Source of the DNA: Alphaproteobacteria bacterium
GTDB taxonomy: Bacteria > Pseudomonadota > Alphaproteobacteria > Puniceispirillales > UBA1172
Reading direction: 5' to 3'
Length of the DNA: 6,607 bases
Assembly: GCA_021296375.1 (NCBI GenBank)
Contig: JAGWAQ010000095.1
Coordinates: 1-6,607 of the forward strand
Shown here: positions 1 through 6,258 of the stretch, in pieces
How the letters are laid out: every line of letters begins with the position of its first letter
Position numbering within the stretch: the first letter of the stretch is position 1
Notes under the pieces: model-generated
Told to the model about the DNA's origin: nothing
What the model saw: the letters and a program-made list of their open reading frames with translations, nothing else
Databases searched by the model: none
Translations under genes and position numbers: made by a program

Positions 1-297
1 CTTCGACAGCAATTTCCTTTCGCGATCACGGCTCCGCAGCTGAAGCGCGGCGTCTCTTTCCATTTGCGCGCGGTCCGACATATCCGCTTTCTGGAAGAAT
101 ACTTCGGATAGGCTCGACAGGGTGTCACCGGCACCGGAAAGCAATTCCGCCCGCCATTTCAACAACTTCTGACGGAAATATTCGACCTGCATCGGGTTCA
201 AGAATTCTTCTTTTTCAGAAGGGGTGTACCCGTCGGGCAGAACAATGGGGCTGTTCAAATTCACAATTGGAGCCTGTTCTGACTTCTTTGTTGCCAT
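1..297 (-). CDS. dksA: RNA polymerase-binding transcription factor DksA, 5' part (C-terminus beyond window edge)
   Basis: The first 99 residues of DksA are present; the remainder, including the zinc-finger region, lies beyond base 1. DksA enters the RNA polymerase secondary channel and, with ppGpp, adjusts transcription initiation during the stringent response. Recognition rests on the segment from about residue 33 (FLNPMQVEYFRQKLLKWRAE), which is typical of the family's first coiled-coil helix, and on the conserved stretch LRSRDRERKLL near residues 87-97. The coiled-coil tip motif DxxDxA, which acts near the polymerase active site, is present as D72, D75 and A77. The ATG at 297-295 is chosen because AAGGA lies at 306-310, eight to nine bases upstream, and the start of the protein aligns with family members. 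The gene is divergent from the CtrA-like regulator. A plausible sigma70-type promoter lies about 100 bases upstream. Confidence 0.93.
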   Translation of the reverse strand, partial: MATKKSEQAPIVNLNSPIVLPDGYTPSEKEEFLNPMQVEYFRQKLLKWRAELLSGAGDTLSSLSEVFFQKADMSDRAQMERDAALQLRSRDRERKLLSK

Positions 298-388
298 GGC
301 CAATATCCTTTTTAAAAGTCATTTGTTTAGTGGCCGATGGATGGAGCCCGATTTTCAGCGCCCCCTCACATCGCATCGAATGATGGGC

Positions 389-402
389 GTTTTTATAAAA
401 AC
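389..402. repeat. Perfect 14-base palindrome over the dksA -10 region
   Basis: The sequence GTTTTTATAAAAAC is its own reverse complement. It covers the proposed -10 element of dksA. It could be a regulator site or simply an AT-rich promoter melting region. Confidence 0.45.
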
Positions 403-420
403 ATCCTCCGGCAGATGCAA
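392..420 (-). promoter_or_regulatory. Putative sigma70-type promoter of dksA
   Basis: On the minus strand, TTGCAT (plus positions 415-420) and TATAAA (392-397) are separated by exactly 17 bases. The -10 element matches the consensus at five of six positions and the -35 at three of six. Transcription would begin near 384-386, giving dksA a leader of nearly 90 bases. The -10 element lies inside a perfect 14-base palindrome (389-402), so the two cannot be told apart by sequence alone. This is an inference from pattern only. Confidence 0.4.
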
Positions 421-422
421 GG

Positions 423-438
423 ATTATTGGAAAATAAT
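423..438. repeat. Inverted repeat ATTATT-GGAA-AATAAT upstream of dksA
   Basis: There are two perfect 6-base arms around a 4-base spacer, just upstream of the proposed dksA -35 element. A weaker symmetry (TCAC-N6-GTGA, 441-454) follows directly. The position would suit an activator or repressor operator, but I cannot match it to a known binding motif. Confidence 0.35.
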
Positions 439-599
439 GATCACGAAGTTGTGACCGCGATCGCCCGTTAATCACATTTTGTTGATTTGCAAATACTTTG
501 AAAAAGTCAAAACATAAGCCTGACAACAAATTCGGAATTGGAAAAACGCTTTCTTAAACATTAGCGATTTCATCAACACAGGACAGGGACACCCAGGCC

Positions 600-1283
600 A
601 TGAACATTCTTATCGTTGAAGATGACTACATGATTGCAAAAAGCATTTCGATGGCGCTGGAGGACGAAGGCCATCACTACCATATCGCCAACACCGCCGA
701 AGACGGCATGAACGCTGTCCGTGAAGGCATGTATGACGCCGTTATTCTGGACATCAACCTGCCCGATGGTGATGGCTTCCAGTTCGCCAAGACCATGCGG
801 CGGGGGCAGATTGACACATCTGTGCTGGTGGTGTCGGGGCGGGCTTCTGTTACCGACCGCGTCGTGGCGCTCCGGTCAGGGGCGGATGGCTATCTGACGA
901 AACCTTTTGATCGCCAGGAATTGATCGCCAGTTTGACGGCGATTGTCCGCCGCGCCAATGGCCATTCCGACAGTCGCATCATCACCGGGCCTATTATCGT
1001 TGATCTGGCCAAGCATGAAGTCATGATCGGCAAGAAACGCCTGAACCTGACGTCAAAGGAATATCACATTCTGGAACTGTTGAGCTTGCGCAAGGGCAGC
1101 ACCCTGACGAAATCCCATTTCATCAATCACCTTTATGGCGGGATTGATGAACCGGAATCCAAGATCATTGACGTGTTCATCTGCAAATTGCGGAAAAAAC
1201 TTGCGGATATGACCGGCGGTGACAATTACATCCACACCGTCTGGGGCCAGGGTTATGTGCTGCGGGACAGCGCCAGCAACTGA
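600..1283 (+). CDS. CtrA-like OmpR-family response regulator (orphan, diverged receiver)
   Basis: This is a 227-residue two-domain response regulator. The receiver (about 1-118) has the acidic pair D8/D9, phosphoacceptor D51, switch serine S79 and K101 before PF, so it should accept phosphate. The C-terminal winged-helix domain (about 128-224) is almost that of the alphaproteobacterial cell-cycle master regulator CtrA: KEYHILELLSLRKGSTLTK, HLYGGIDEPESKIID, VFICKLRKKL and HTVWGQGYVLRD. The receiver, in contrast, lacks the usual CtrA signature (for example it has LDINLPDGDGF, and GADGYLTKPF instead of GADDY). The C-terminus ends SASN and lacks the terminal Ala-Ala that serves as a ClpXP signal in Caulobacter CtrA. 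The ATG at 600 is preceded by AGGGA at 585-589. No kinase or phosphotransferase gene is adjacent. I read it as a CtrA paralogue; a fast-evolving true CtrA is the alternative. Confidence 0.88.
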   Translation: MNILIVEDDYMIAKSISMALEDEGHHYHIANTAEDGMNAVREGMYDAVILDINLPDGDGFQFAKTMRRGQIDTSVLVVSGRASVTDRVVALRSGADGYLTKPFDRQELIASLTAIVRRANGHSDSRIITGPIIVDLAKHEVMIGKKRLNLTSKEYHILELLSLRKGSTLTKSHFINHLYGGIDEPESKIIDVFICKLRKKLADMTGGDNYIHTVWGQGYVLRDSASN

Positions 1284-1377
1284 CCTGAAGTTTTTCTCGC
1301 CCCTTATCTATCGAGCCTGAACGCCACACCTGCGGTCGGGGTTTTGCGCTTGCTCAATCTTGTGCTAGGGTCCCGCC

Positions 1378-1572
1378 ATGCATGACTTTTCGCTTGGTGA
1401 TTTTGTGATTTTGAAAGGCGCCGAAGACTGGGGCATCGGCCAGGTGCAATCGGTTATCGGCAACCGCGTGACGGTGAATTTTGACCACGCGGGAAAACAG
1501 TTGATCAATACTGACAATGTCAAGCTAGTCCATGTCGCAGAGAAGACAGACCAAAACCCCGTTTTTGATTGA
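1378..1572 (+). CDS. DUF3553 domain-containing small protein
   Basis: This 64-residue protein matches the alphaproteobacterial DUF3553 family along nearly its whole length. The diagnostic stretch is DWGIGQVQSVIGNRVTVNFDHAGKQLI (about residues 17-43), preceded by a short FSLGDFVILK strand. The composition and spacing suggest a small beta-barrel of the KOW/Tudor kind, as in CarD-like and UvrD C-terminal segments; that structural link is inference, and no function is established to my knowledge. There is no signal peptide, membrane segment or cysteine pair. The ATG at 1378 has AGGG at 1367-1370, seven bases upstream. It sits 94 bases after the regulator gene and about 57 bases before the formate dehydrogenase genes, on the same strand; co-transcription is possible but not shown. 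Confidence 0.85.
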   Translation: MHDFSLGDFVILKGAEDWGIGQVQSVIGNRVTVNFDHAGKQLINTDNVKLVHVAEKTDQNPVFD

Positions 1573-1578
1573 ATCCTG

Positions 1579-1607
1579 TATTGTGTTCATGGGGTGTTTT
1601 CTCTAAT
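1579..1607 (+). promoter_or_regulatory. Weak candidate promoter for the formate dehydrogenase genes
   Basis: TCTAAT at 1602-1607 matches the -10 consensus at five of six positions and lies in the only AT-rich stretch upstream of the beta-subunit gene. The -35 region (TATTGT/TTGTGT, 1579-1586) is poor. If real, transcription would start near 1614, which fits translation from the ATG at 1648 better than from 1630. The two genes could instead be read from further upstream. Confidence 0.22.
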
Positions 1608-1629
1608 AAAGGTTCATGAATAAGGCATC

Positions 1630-3399
1630 ATGTTTTTGGGGGCCCTTATGCCAGACAGCCATACCAACGATCCATCTCAGCAACGTCCCGGCGGCCATGG
1701 CGGTGTTGCCGGTAAAAAGCGTGCGCGCACCAAGCCCAAAGGCCGCATGGTCGACCCCGCGGCGATGGATGAAGTCGCGGCTATTCTGGGCCAGGATCCA
1801 TCCGAACGGGACATGCTGATCGAATATTTGCACCTCATCCAGGACAGCGCCGGCCACCTGAGCCAGCGTCACCTCACCGCCTTGGCGGCGATGATGAAAC
1901 TGCCGATGGCAGAAGTCTGGGAAGTGGCGACATTCTATGACCATTTTGATTGCATCAAGGATGGCGACACCCCCCCTGCCCCGGTGACGGTTCGTGTCTG
2001 CGACGGGCTGAGCTGCCAGCTCGGCGGGGCGGAAGCCCTGCTCGCTGAACTGGCTGATCTTGATGGCGCGGATGTCCGCATCAAGCGCGCGCCCTGCATT
2101 GGCGCTTGCGACAAGGCCCCTGCCGCTGCCCTTGGCCAACAATTGATCCCGTCTGCTGATCGCGGCGTGATCGAACATGTTCTGGCCAATGGCGCGCCGA
2201 CCCCTGACGCCGCTCAAGCCGTGTTGTTTGACGCCTATTGCGCCGATGGCGGTTACTCCACCCTCAAGCAGATCACTTCAGGCGAAATGACGGCTGATCA
2301 GGTGATCGACAAGCTGGGTGAAACCGCCCTGCGCGGCCTTGGCGGGGCGGGGTTCCCCACCGCCCGCAAATGGTCCATCGTGCGGTCCTATGAAGGCCCC
2401 CGCCTGATGGCGGTTAATGGCGACGAAGGCGAACCCGGGACATTCAAGGACCGCTATTACATGTCGCGTGACCCCCACCGCATGCTGGAAGGGATGCTGA
2501 TCGGGGCGTTTGTGGTGGAAGCCAGCGATGTCTATATCTACATGCGCGACGAATACCCGGAAATCATTGCCCTGTTGCGGGAAGAGATCGCCAGGGTTGA
2601 GGCGGCGGGCCTTGCCGACCACACCCGCATTCACCTGCGTCGCGGGGCTGGCGCCTATATCTGCGGCGAAGAATCCGCGATGATTGAATCGATCGAAGGC
2701 AAGCGCGGTCTGCCGCGTCACCGTCCGCCTTATGTCGCCGAGCAAGGGCTGTTCAATCGCCCGACGCTGGTCAATAACCTTGAAACGCTGTTCTGGATCC
2801 GTGATCTGCTGGAAAAAGGCGGCGACTGGTTCAACAGCCAGGGCAAGGACAACCACCCCGGCTTCCGCTCCTATTCCGTGTCAGGCCGGGTGGCCAACCC
2901 CGGCGTTGTGGTGGCGCCCGCCGGGTCATCCGTCAATGAGCTGATCGAACGTTGCGGCGGCATGGCGGAAGGCCATTCCTTCAAGGGTTATCTGCCCGGC
3001 GGCGCGTCAGGCGGGATCCTGCCCGCGGCAAAAGGTGATATTCCCCTCGATTTTGGGGGTGAACTGGCGGAAGAAGGCTGTTTTGTCGGCTCCCATGCCG
3101 TCGTGGTGCTGTCTGATCAGGACAATATCCGTGACGCGGCCTTGAACCTCCTGAGCTTTTTTGCCCATGAAAGCTGCGGGCAATGCACCCCCTGCCGAAA
3201 CGGCACGGAAAAAGCCGTCATGATGCTGAACGCCCCGTCGCCGGACAAAACCCTGCTCGGTGAAGTTTCCGTGGCGATGGCCGATGCCTCAATCTGCGGG
3301 CTTGGCCAGGCGGCGTCAAACCCCCTTGTTTCGGTGATGAAGCATTTCCCTGAAGATATGGATGCGCCGTTGCCGTCCCTCAAGTCACATAAAGCGTAG
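1630..3399 (+). CDS. fdh1B: NAD-dependent formate dehydrogenase beta subunit, NuoE-NuoF fusion type
   Basis: This is the diaphorase subunit, passing electrons from the alpha subunit to NAD+ through Fe-S clusters and FMN in the cytoplasm. Up to 589 residues, it fuses two modules normally separate in complex I and in FdsGB enzymes. After a basic, Gly/Lys-rich leader (about 1-40) comes a NuoE-like thioredoxin-fold domain with the [2Fe-2S] ligands C124-x4-C129 and C156-x3-C160. A NuoF-like part follows: the glycine-rich GLGGAGFPTARKW (236-248), NGDEGEPGTFKDR (263-275), GAGAYICGEE (339-348), an SLBB segment (about 415-475) and a [4Fe-4S] site C516-x2-C519-x2-C522 plus C556. Length and layout match Methylorubrum extorquens FDH1 beta (about 570 residues). 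Start is uncertain: ATG 1630 has AAGG only four bases away (1622-1625), while ATG 1648 (583 residues) follows GGGGG at 1638-1642. The stop codon overlaps the alpha ribosome-binding site. Proteins of this kind also serve NAD-linked hydrogenases, but the neighbour fixes the role. Confidence 0.92.
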   Translation: MFLGALMPDSHTNDPSQQRPGGHGGVAGKKRARTKPKGRMVDPAAMDEVAAILGQDPSERDMLIEYLHLIQDSAGHLSQRHLTALAAMMKLPMAEVWEVATFYDHFDCIKDGDTPPAPVTVRVCDGLSCQLGGAEALLAELADLDGADVRIKRAPCIGACDKAPAAALGQQLIPSADRGVIEHVLANGAPTPDAAQAVLFDAYCADGGYSTLKQITSGEMTADQVIDKLGETALRGLGGAGFPTARKWSIVRSYEGPRLMAVNGDEGEPGTFKDRYYMSRDPHRMLEGMLIGAFVVEASDVYIYMRDEYPEIIALLREEIARVEAAGLADHTRIHLRRGAGAYICGEESAMIESIEGKRGLPRHRPPYVAEQGLFNRPTLVNNLETLFWIRDLLEKGGDWFNSQGKDNHPGFRSYSVSGRVANPGVVVAPAGSSVNELIERCGGMAEGHSFKGYLPGGASGGILPAAKGDIPLDFGGELAEEGCFVGSHAVVVLSDQDNIRDAALNLLSFFAHESCGQCTPCRNGTEKAVMMLNAPSPDKTLLGEVSVAMADASICGLGQAASNPLVSVMKHFPEDMDAPLPSLKSHKA

Positions 3400-3403
3400 G
3401 TGG
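3398..3403 (+). promoter_or_regulatory. Ribosome-binding site that sets the alpha-subunit start
   Basis: AGGTGG overlaps the beta-subunit stop codon (TAG, 3397-3399) and lies five bases before the ATG at 3409. The in-frame GTG at 3400 is itself part of this site, so it is not a credible start. The arrangement implies translational coupling of the two subunits. Confidence 0.75.
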
Positions 3404-3408
3404 TTGCG

Positions 3409-6177
3409 ATGACCGATAAAATTACCTTTACCCTCGATGGCAAGTCCGTTACCGCTGAAAACGGCGAAAGCATCTGGCAGGTCGCCAAGCGCGAAGGCAC
3501 CACCATCCCGCACCTGTGCTACAAGGATAACGAGAATTATCGCCCTGATGGCAATTGCCGCGCCTGTATGGTGGAAATCGAGGGCGAGCGCGTGCTGGCG
3601 GCATCCTGCATCCGGCAACCGGCGGAAGGCATGGTGGTCAACACCGCCAATGACCGCGCCACCACCGCCCGCAAGATGGTGATCGAAATGCTGGTGGCGG
3701 ATCAGCCTGATCGCGCCGATACCCATGACCCCGACTCCCCGCTCTGGCAGTTCGCCGATATGCAGGGCGTTGACAGCTCCCGCCTGCCTTCCCGCGCCCA
3801 GCCGGAACCTGACAGCTCACATCCGGCGATCGCCGTTAATATGGACGCCTGCATCCAGTGCAATCTCTGTGTTCGCGCCTGCCGTGAAGTTCAGGTCAAT
3901 GACGTCATTGGCCTTGCCGGTCGCGGTGCTGACGCGCATATCGTCTTTGATCTCGGGGATGACATGGGGCAATCCACCTGCGTGGGTTGCGGGGAATGCG
4001 TTCAGGCATGCCCTACCGGCGCACTGATGCCGAAAACGGTTCTTGATGAAAGCCAGGCTCTGGCCATCACCCCTGACCGCACGGTTGACAGTGTCTGCCC
4101 GTATTGCGGGGTCGGCTGCCAGTTGACCTATGCCATCAAGGACGACAAGATCGTTTCCGTCAATGGCCGTGACGGGCCTGCCAACAAAGGCCGTCTCTGT
4201 GTCAAAGGTCGTTATGGTTTTGATTACGTCAATTCCGACCAACGTCTGACAACTCCGATGATCCGCCGTGAGGATGCGCCAAAAGCCGACAGCCTGCCGT
4301 TTGACCCGGCAAACCCCCTCACCCATTTCCGCCCCGCGACATGGGAAGAAGCGCTCGACAAAGCCGCGCAGGGGATCGTCAAGATCCGTGATGAGCATGG
4401 CCCCAACGCCCTTGCCGGCTTTGGTTCCGCCAAAGGCTCCAACGAAGAGGCTTATCTTGTCCAGAAAATGGTTCGCGCCGGGTTCAAGACCAATATCGTC
4501 GACCATTGCACCCGTCTTTCTCTTGCGTCTTCCGTCGCGGCATTGATGGAAAACATCGGCTCCGGCGCGGTGACGGCGTCCTTCTCCGAAGCCCGCAATT
4601 CTGAAGTCATCATCGTCATCGGGGCGAACCCCTCGGTCAACCACCCTGTCGCCGCGACCTTCATCAAGAACGCCGCCAAGAACGGCGCAAGGCTCTACAT
4701 CATGGACCCCCGGGGGCAATCGCTTGACCGCTATGCCGAAGCGTCCCTGAACTTCCGCCCGGGGTCTGATGTTGCGCTCCTGAACGGGATGATCAATGTC
4801 ATCATTTCCGAAGGTCTTTATGACGACGCCTATGTCAAAAGCCACACCGAAGGGTTTGAAGACCTGAAGGCCCGCACCGCCGCCACGACGCCAGAGGCCA
4901 TGTCGCCGATCTGCGGCATCGACGCTGAGGTTATTCGCAAGACCGCGCGGGATTACGCGACGTCATCTTCAGCCCTGATTTTCTGGGGCATGGGGGTTTC
5001 CCAGCACACCCACGGCACGGATAACGCCCGTTGCCTGATCTCCCTTGCCCTTTTGACGGGCAATGTCGGCAAGCCGGGCGGCGGGCTGCACCCTCTGCGC
5101 GGCCAGAACAATGTTCAGGGCGCCTCTGACGCTGGCCTGATCCCCATGTTCTTCCCCGATTACAAGGCGGTCGGCGGCGAGGATATCGCCACCAAATATG
5201 AAGAGCTGTGGGGAACCAAGCTTGATCGTGAGCGCGGCCTGACGGTGGTGGAGATCACCAACGAGGCTTATGACGGCAACATCAAGGGCATGTATATCAT
5301 GGGGGAAAACCCCGCCATGTCTGACCCTGACCAGAACCACGCCCGCACCGCCCTTGCGCGGCTCGACCACCTGGTTGTTCAGGATATTTTCATGACGGAA
5401 ACCGCCGCTTTTGCGGATGTCATCCTGCCCGCTTCCGCTTTCCCGGAAAAAGACGGCACCTTCACCAATACCGACCGCCGTGTCCAGCTTGGCCGCAAGG
5501 CGATCAATCCGCCGGGTGACGCCAAGCAAGACTGGTGGATCATTCAGGAAATCGCCAATCGCATTGGCCTTGACTGGTCCTACAGCCACCCGAGGGATGT
5601 TTTTAATGAAATGCGCATCACCATGGCGTCATTGACAGGCATCACCTGGGAAAGGCTGATGGATGAAAGCGCCGTGACCTACCCCTGCAAGGATGAAACC
5701 AGCGAAGGCCAGGATGTCATCTTCGGGGACGGGTTCCCGACCAGCACCGGCCGCGGGAAAATGACCCCGGCTGATGTTCTGCCGCCCGATGAACTGCCGG
5801 ACGCGGATTTCCCCACGGTATTGTCGACGGGGCGTTTGCTTGAGCACTGGCACACCGGTTCCATGACCCGCCGTTCCGAAGCGCTCGATGCGATCGAGCC
5901 GGAACCTGAAGTCCATATCAGCCCTGATGATCTGACGGAACTTCAGGCCAAGCCCGGCCAGATGATGACGGTCTCGACCCGTCGCGGCACCATTGACCTT
6001 GCCGCCCGGGTTGACCCGAACCTTCCGAAAGGCATGATCTTCATTCCGTTCTGCTTTACCGCAGCGCCAGCCAATATGCTGACCAACCCGGCGCTTGACC
6101 CGTTTGGCAAGATCCCTGAGCTGAAATTCGCCGCCGCCCGTGTCGAAATTTCAGCCGATGCCGAAGCCGCGGAATAA
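3409..6177 (+). CDS. fdh1A: Formate dehydrogenase alpha subunit (Mo/W bis-pterin enzyme) with Ser-Leu in place of the active-site Cys-His
   Basis: Catalytic subunit homologue of NAD-linked formate dehydrogenases (also called fdhF or fdsA), 922 residues from ATG 3409; in the family it oxidises formate to CO2 in the cytoplasm. Domains in order: a [2Fe-2S] ferredoxin domain (C37, C50, C53, C67); a region where NuoG and FdsA proteins carry a His-Cys3 cluster, here without cysteines (around H106); a two-cluster ferredoxin domain (C148, C151, C154, C158; C191, C194, C197, C201); then the molybdopterin domain with a [4Fe-4S] site (C230, C233, C237, C264) and the conserved K266. The active-site arginine motif RGQNNVQGASD (564-574) and the C-terminal pterin-binding domain (HTGSMTRR; LTNPALDP) are intact. 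The expected C-T-R-L-[Cys/Sec]-His reads C-T-R-L-S371-L372, so formate activity is in doubt. No twin-arginine signal. The frame is uninterrupted and the rest well conserved, arguing against a pseudogene. Confidence 0.93.
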   Translation: MTDKITFTLDGKSVTAENGESIWQVAKREGTTIPHLCYKDNENYRPDGNCRACMVEIEGERVLAASCIRQPAEGMVVNTANDRATTARKMVIEMLVADQPDRADTHDPDSPLWQFADMQGVDSSRLPSRAQPEPDSSHPAIAVNMDACIQCNLCVRACREVQVNDVIGLAGRGADAHIVFDLGDDMGQSTCVGCGECVQACPTGALMPKTVLDESQALAITPDRTVDSVCPYCGVGCQLTYAIKDDKIVSVNGRDGPANKGRLCVKGRYGFDYVNSDQRLTTPMIRREDAPKADSLPFDPANPLTHFRPATWEEALDKAAQGIVKIRDEHGPNALAGFGSAKGSNEEAYLVQKMVRAGFKTNIVDHCTRLSLASSVAALMENIGSGAVTASFSEARNSEVIIVIGANPSVNHPVAATFIKNAAKNGARLYIMDPRGQSLDRYAEASLNFRPGSDVALLNGMINVIISEGLYDDAYVKSHTEGFEDLKARTAATTPEAMSPICGIDAEVIRKTARDYATSSSALIFWGMGVSQHTHGTDNARCLISLALLTGNVGKPGGGLHPLRGQNNVQGASDAGLIPMFFPDYKAVGGEDIATKYEELWGTKLDRERGLTVVEITNEAYDGNIKGMYIMGENPAMSDPDQNHARTALARLDHLVVQDIFMTETAAFADVILPASAFPEKDGTFTNTDRRVQLGRKAINPPGDAKQDWWIIQEIANRIGLDWSYSHPRDVFNEMRITMASLTGITWERLMDESAVTYPCKDETSEGQDVIFGDGFPTSTGRGKMTPADVLPPDELPDADFPTVLSTGRLLEHWHTGSMTRRSEALDAIEPEPEVHISPDDLTELQAKPGQMMTVSTRRGTIDLAARVDPNLPKGMIFIPFCFTAAPANMLTNPALDPFGKIPELKFAAARVEISADAEAAE

Positions 6178-6192
6178 CGCAAAAAATATCAC

Positions 6193-6217
6193 GGGAAGAG
6201 GGATTTTTCCTCTTCCC
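6193..6217 (+). terminator. Strong hairpin after the formate dehydrogenase genes, possible terminator
   Basis: Perfect 9-base arms, GGGAAGAGG (6193-6201) and CCTCTTCCC (6209-6217), enclose a 7-base T-rich loop, starting 15 bases after the alpha stop codon. The position suits an operon-end terminator or an mRNA 3'-end stabiliser. On the plus strand no T-tract follows the stem, so it is not a textbook intrinsic terminator. On the minus strand a run of six T (6181-6186 region) follows after a short gap, but no minus-strand gene ends here. Confidence 0.5.
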
Positions 6218-6258
6218 CTCCCTTGCCAAAACAGGGGCTGCGCCTCATATCTTAACTC

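Larger units (their letters stand above)
298..599. other. Divergent intergenic region between dksA and the CtrA-like regulator
   Basis: This stretch of about 300 bases has no credible gene; the short open frames on both strands resemble no protein I know and one overlaps dksA out of frame. It is more AT-rich than its flanks and carries several short symmetric sequences: a 14-base palindrome at 389-402, a 6-base inverted repeat with a 4-base gap at 423-438, a 10-base palindrome at 485-494 and a 5-base inverted repeat at 497-511. A dksA promoter is proposed at 392-420. I found no convincing sigma70 promoter for the plus-strand regulator, although candidate -35-like TTG elements occur around 482-503. 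No full CtrA box (TTAA-N7-TTAA) is present; only isolated TTAA half-sites occur, at 468-471 and 554-557. No GANTC methylation site was seen here. Confidence 0.6.

Noticed and set aside
468..482. TTAA half-site upstream of the CtrA-like gene as a possible autoregulatory box
   Set aside because: The second half-site at the proper spacing reads TTGT, not TTAA; a single half-site is expected by chance in AT-rich DNA.
482..495. TTGAT-N4-AAATA, resembling an FNR box
   Set aside because: The second arm does not match ATCAA, and no anaerobic gene lies directly downstream.
1556..1600. ACCCC ... GGGGTGTTTT as a terminator after the DUF3553 gene
   Set aside because: The arms are only about five bases long with a loop of about 30 bases, and the first arm is inside the coding sequence; too weak to call.
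1616..1819. Open frame starting at the ATG at 1616 with AAAGG upstream
   Set aside because: It overlaps the beta-subunit gene out of frame, its protein has no recognisable domain, and the overlapping frame encodes an unmistakable NuoE-type domain from about residue 43 on.
1603..2217. Minus-strand open frame of 204 codons opposite the beta-subunit gene
   Set aside because: It is a shadow of the conserved NuoE-type coding sequence; its composition (rich in H, R, G, A) is typical of antisense translation.
3400..3408. GTG at 3400 as the alpha-subunit start
   Set aside because: The GTG is part of the AGGTGG ribosome-binding site for the ATG at 3409, so it has no site of its own at a workable distance.
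3817..4845. Long minus-strand open frame (342 codons) inside the alpha-subunit gene
   Set aside because: It is antisense to a strongly conserved gene in GC-rich DNA, where stop codons are rare on the opposite strand. The peptide shows no family motif and no ribosome-binding context was evident.
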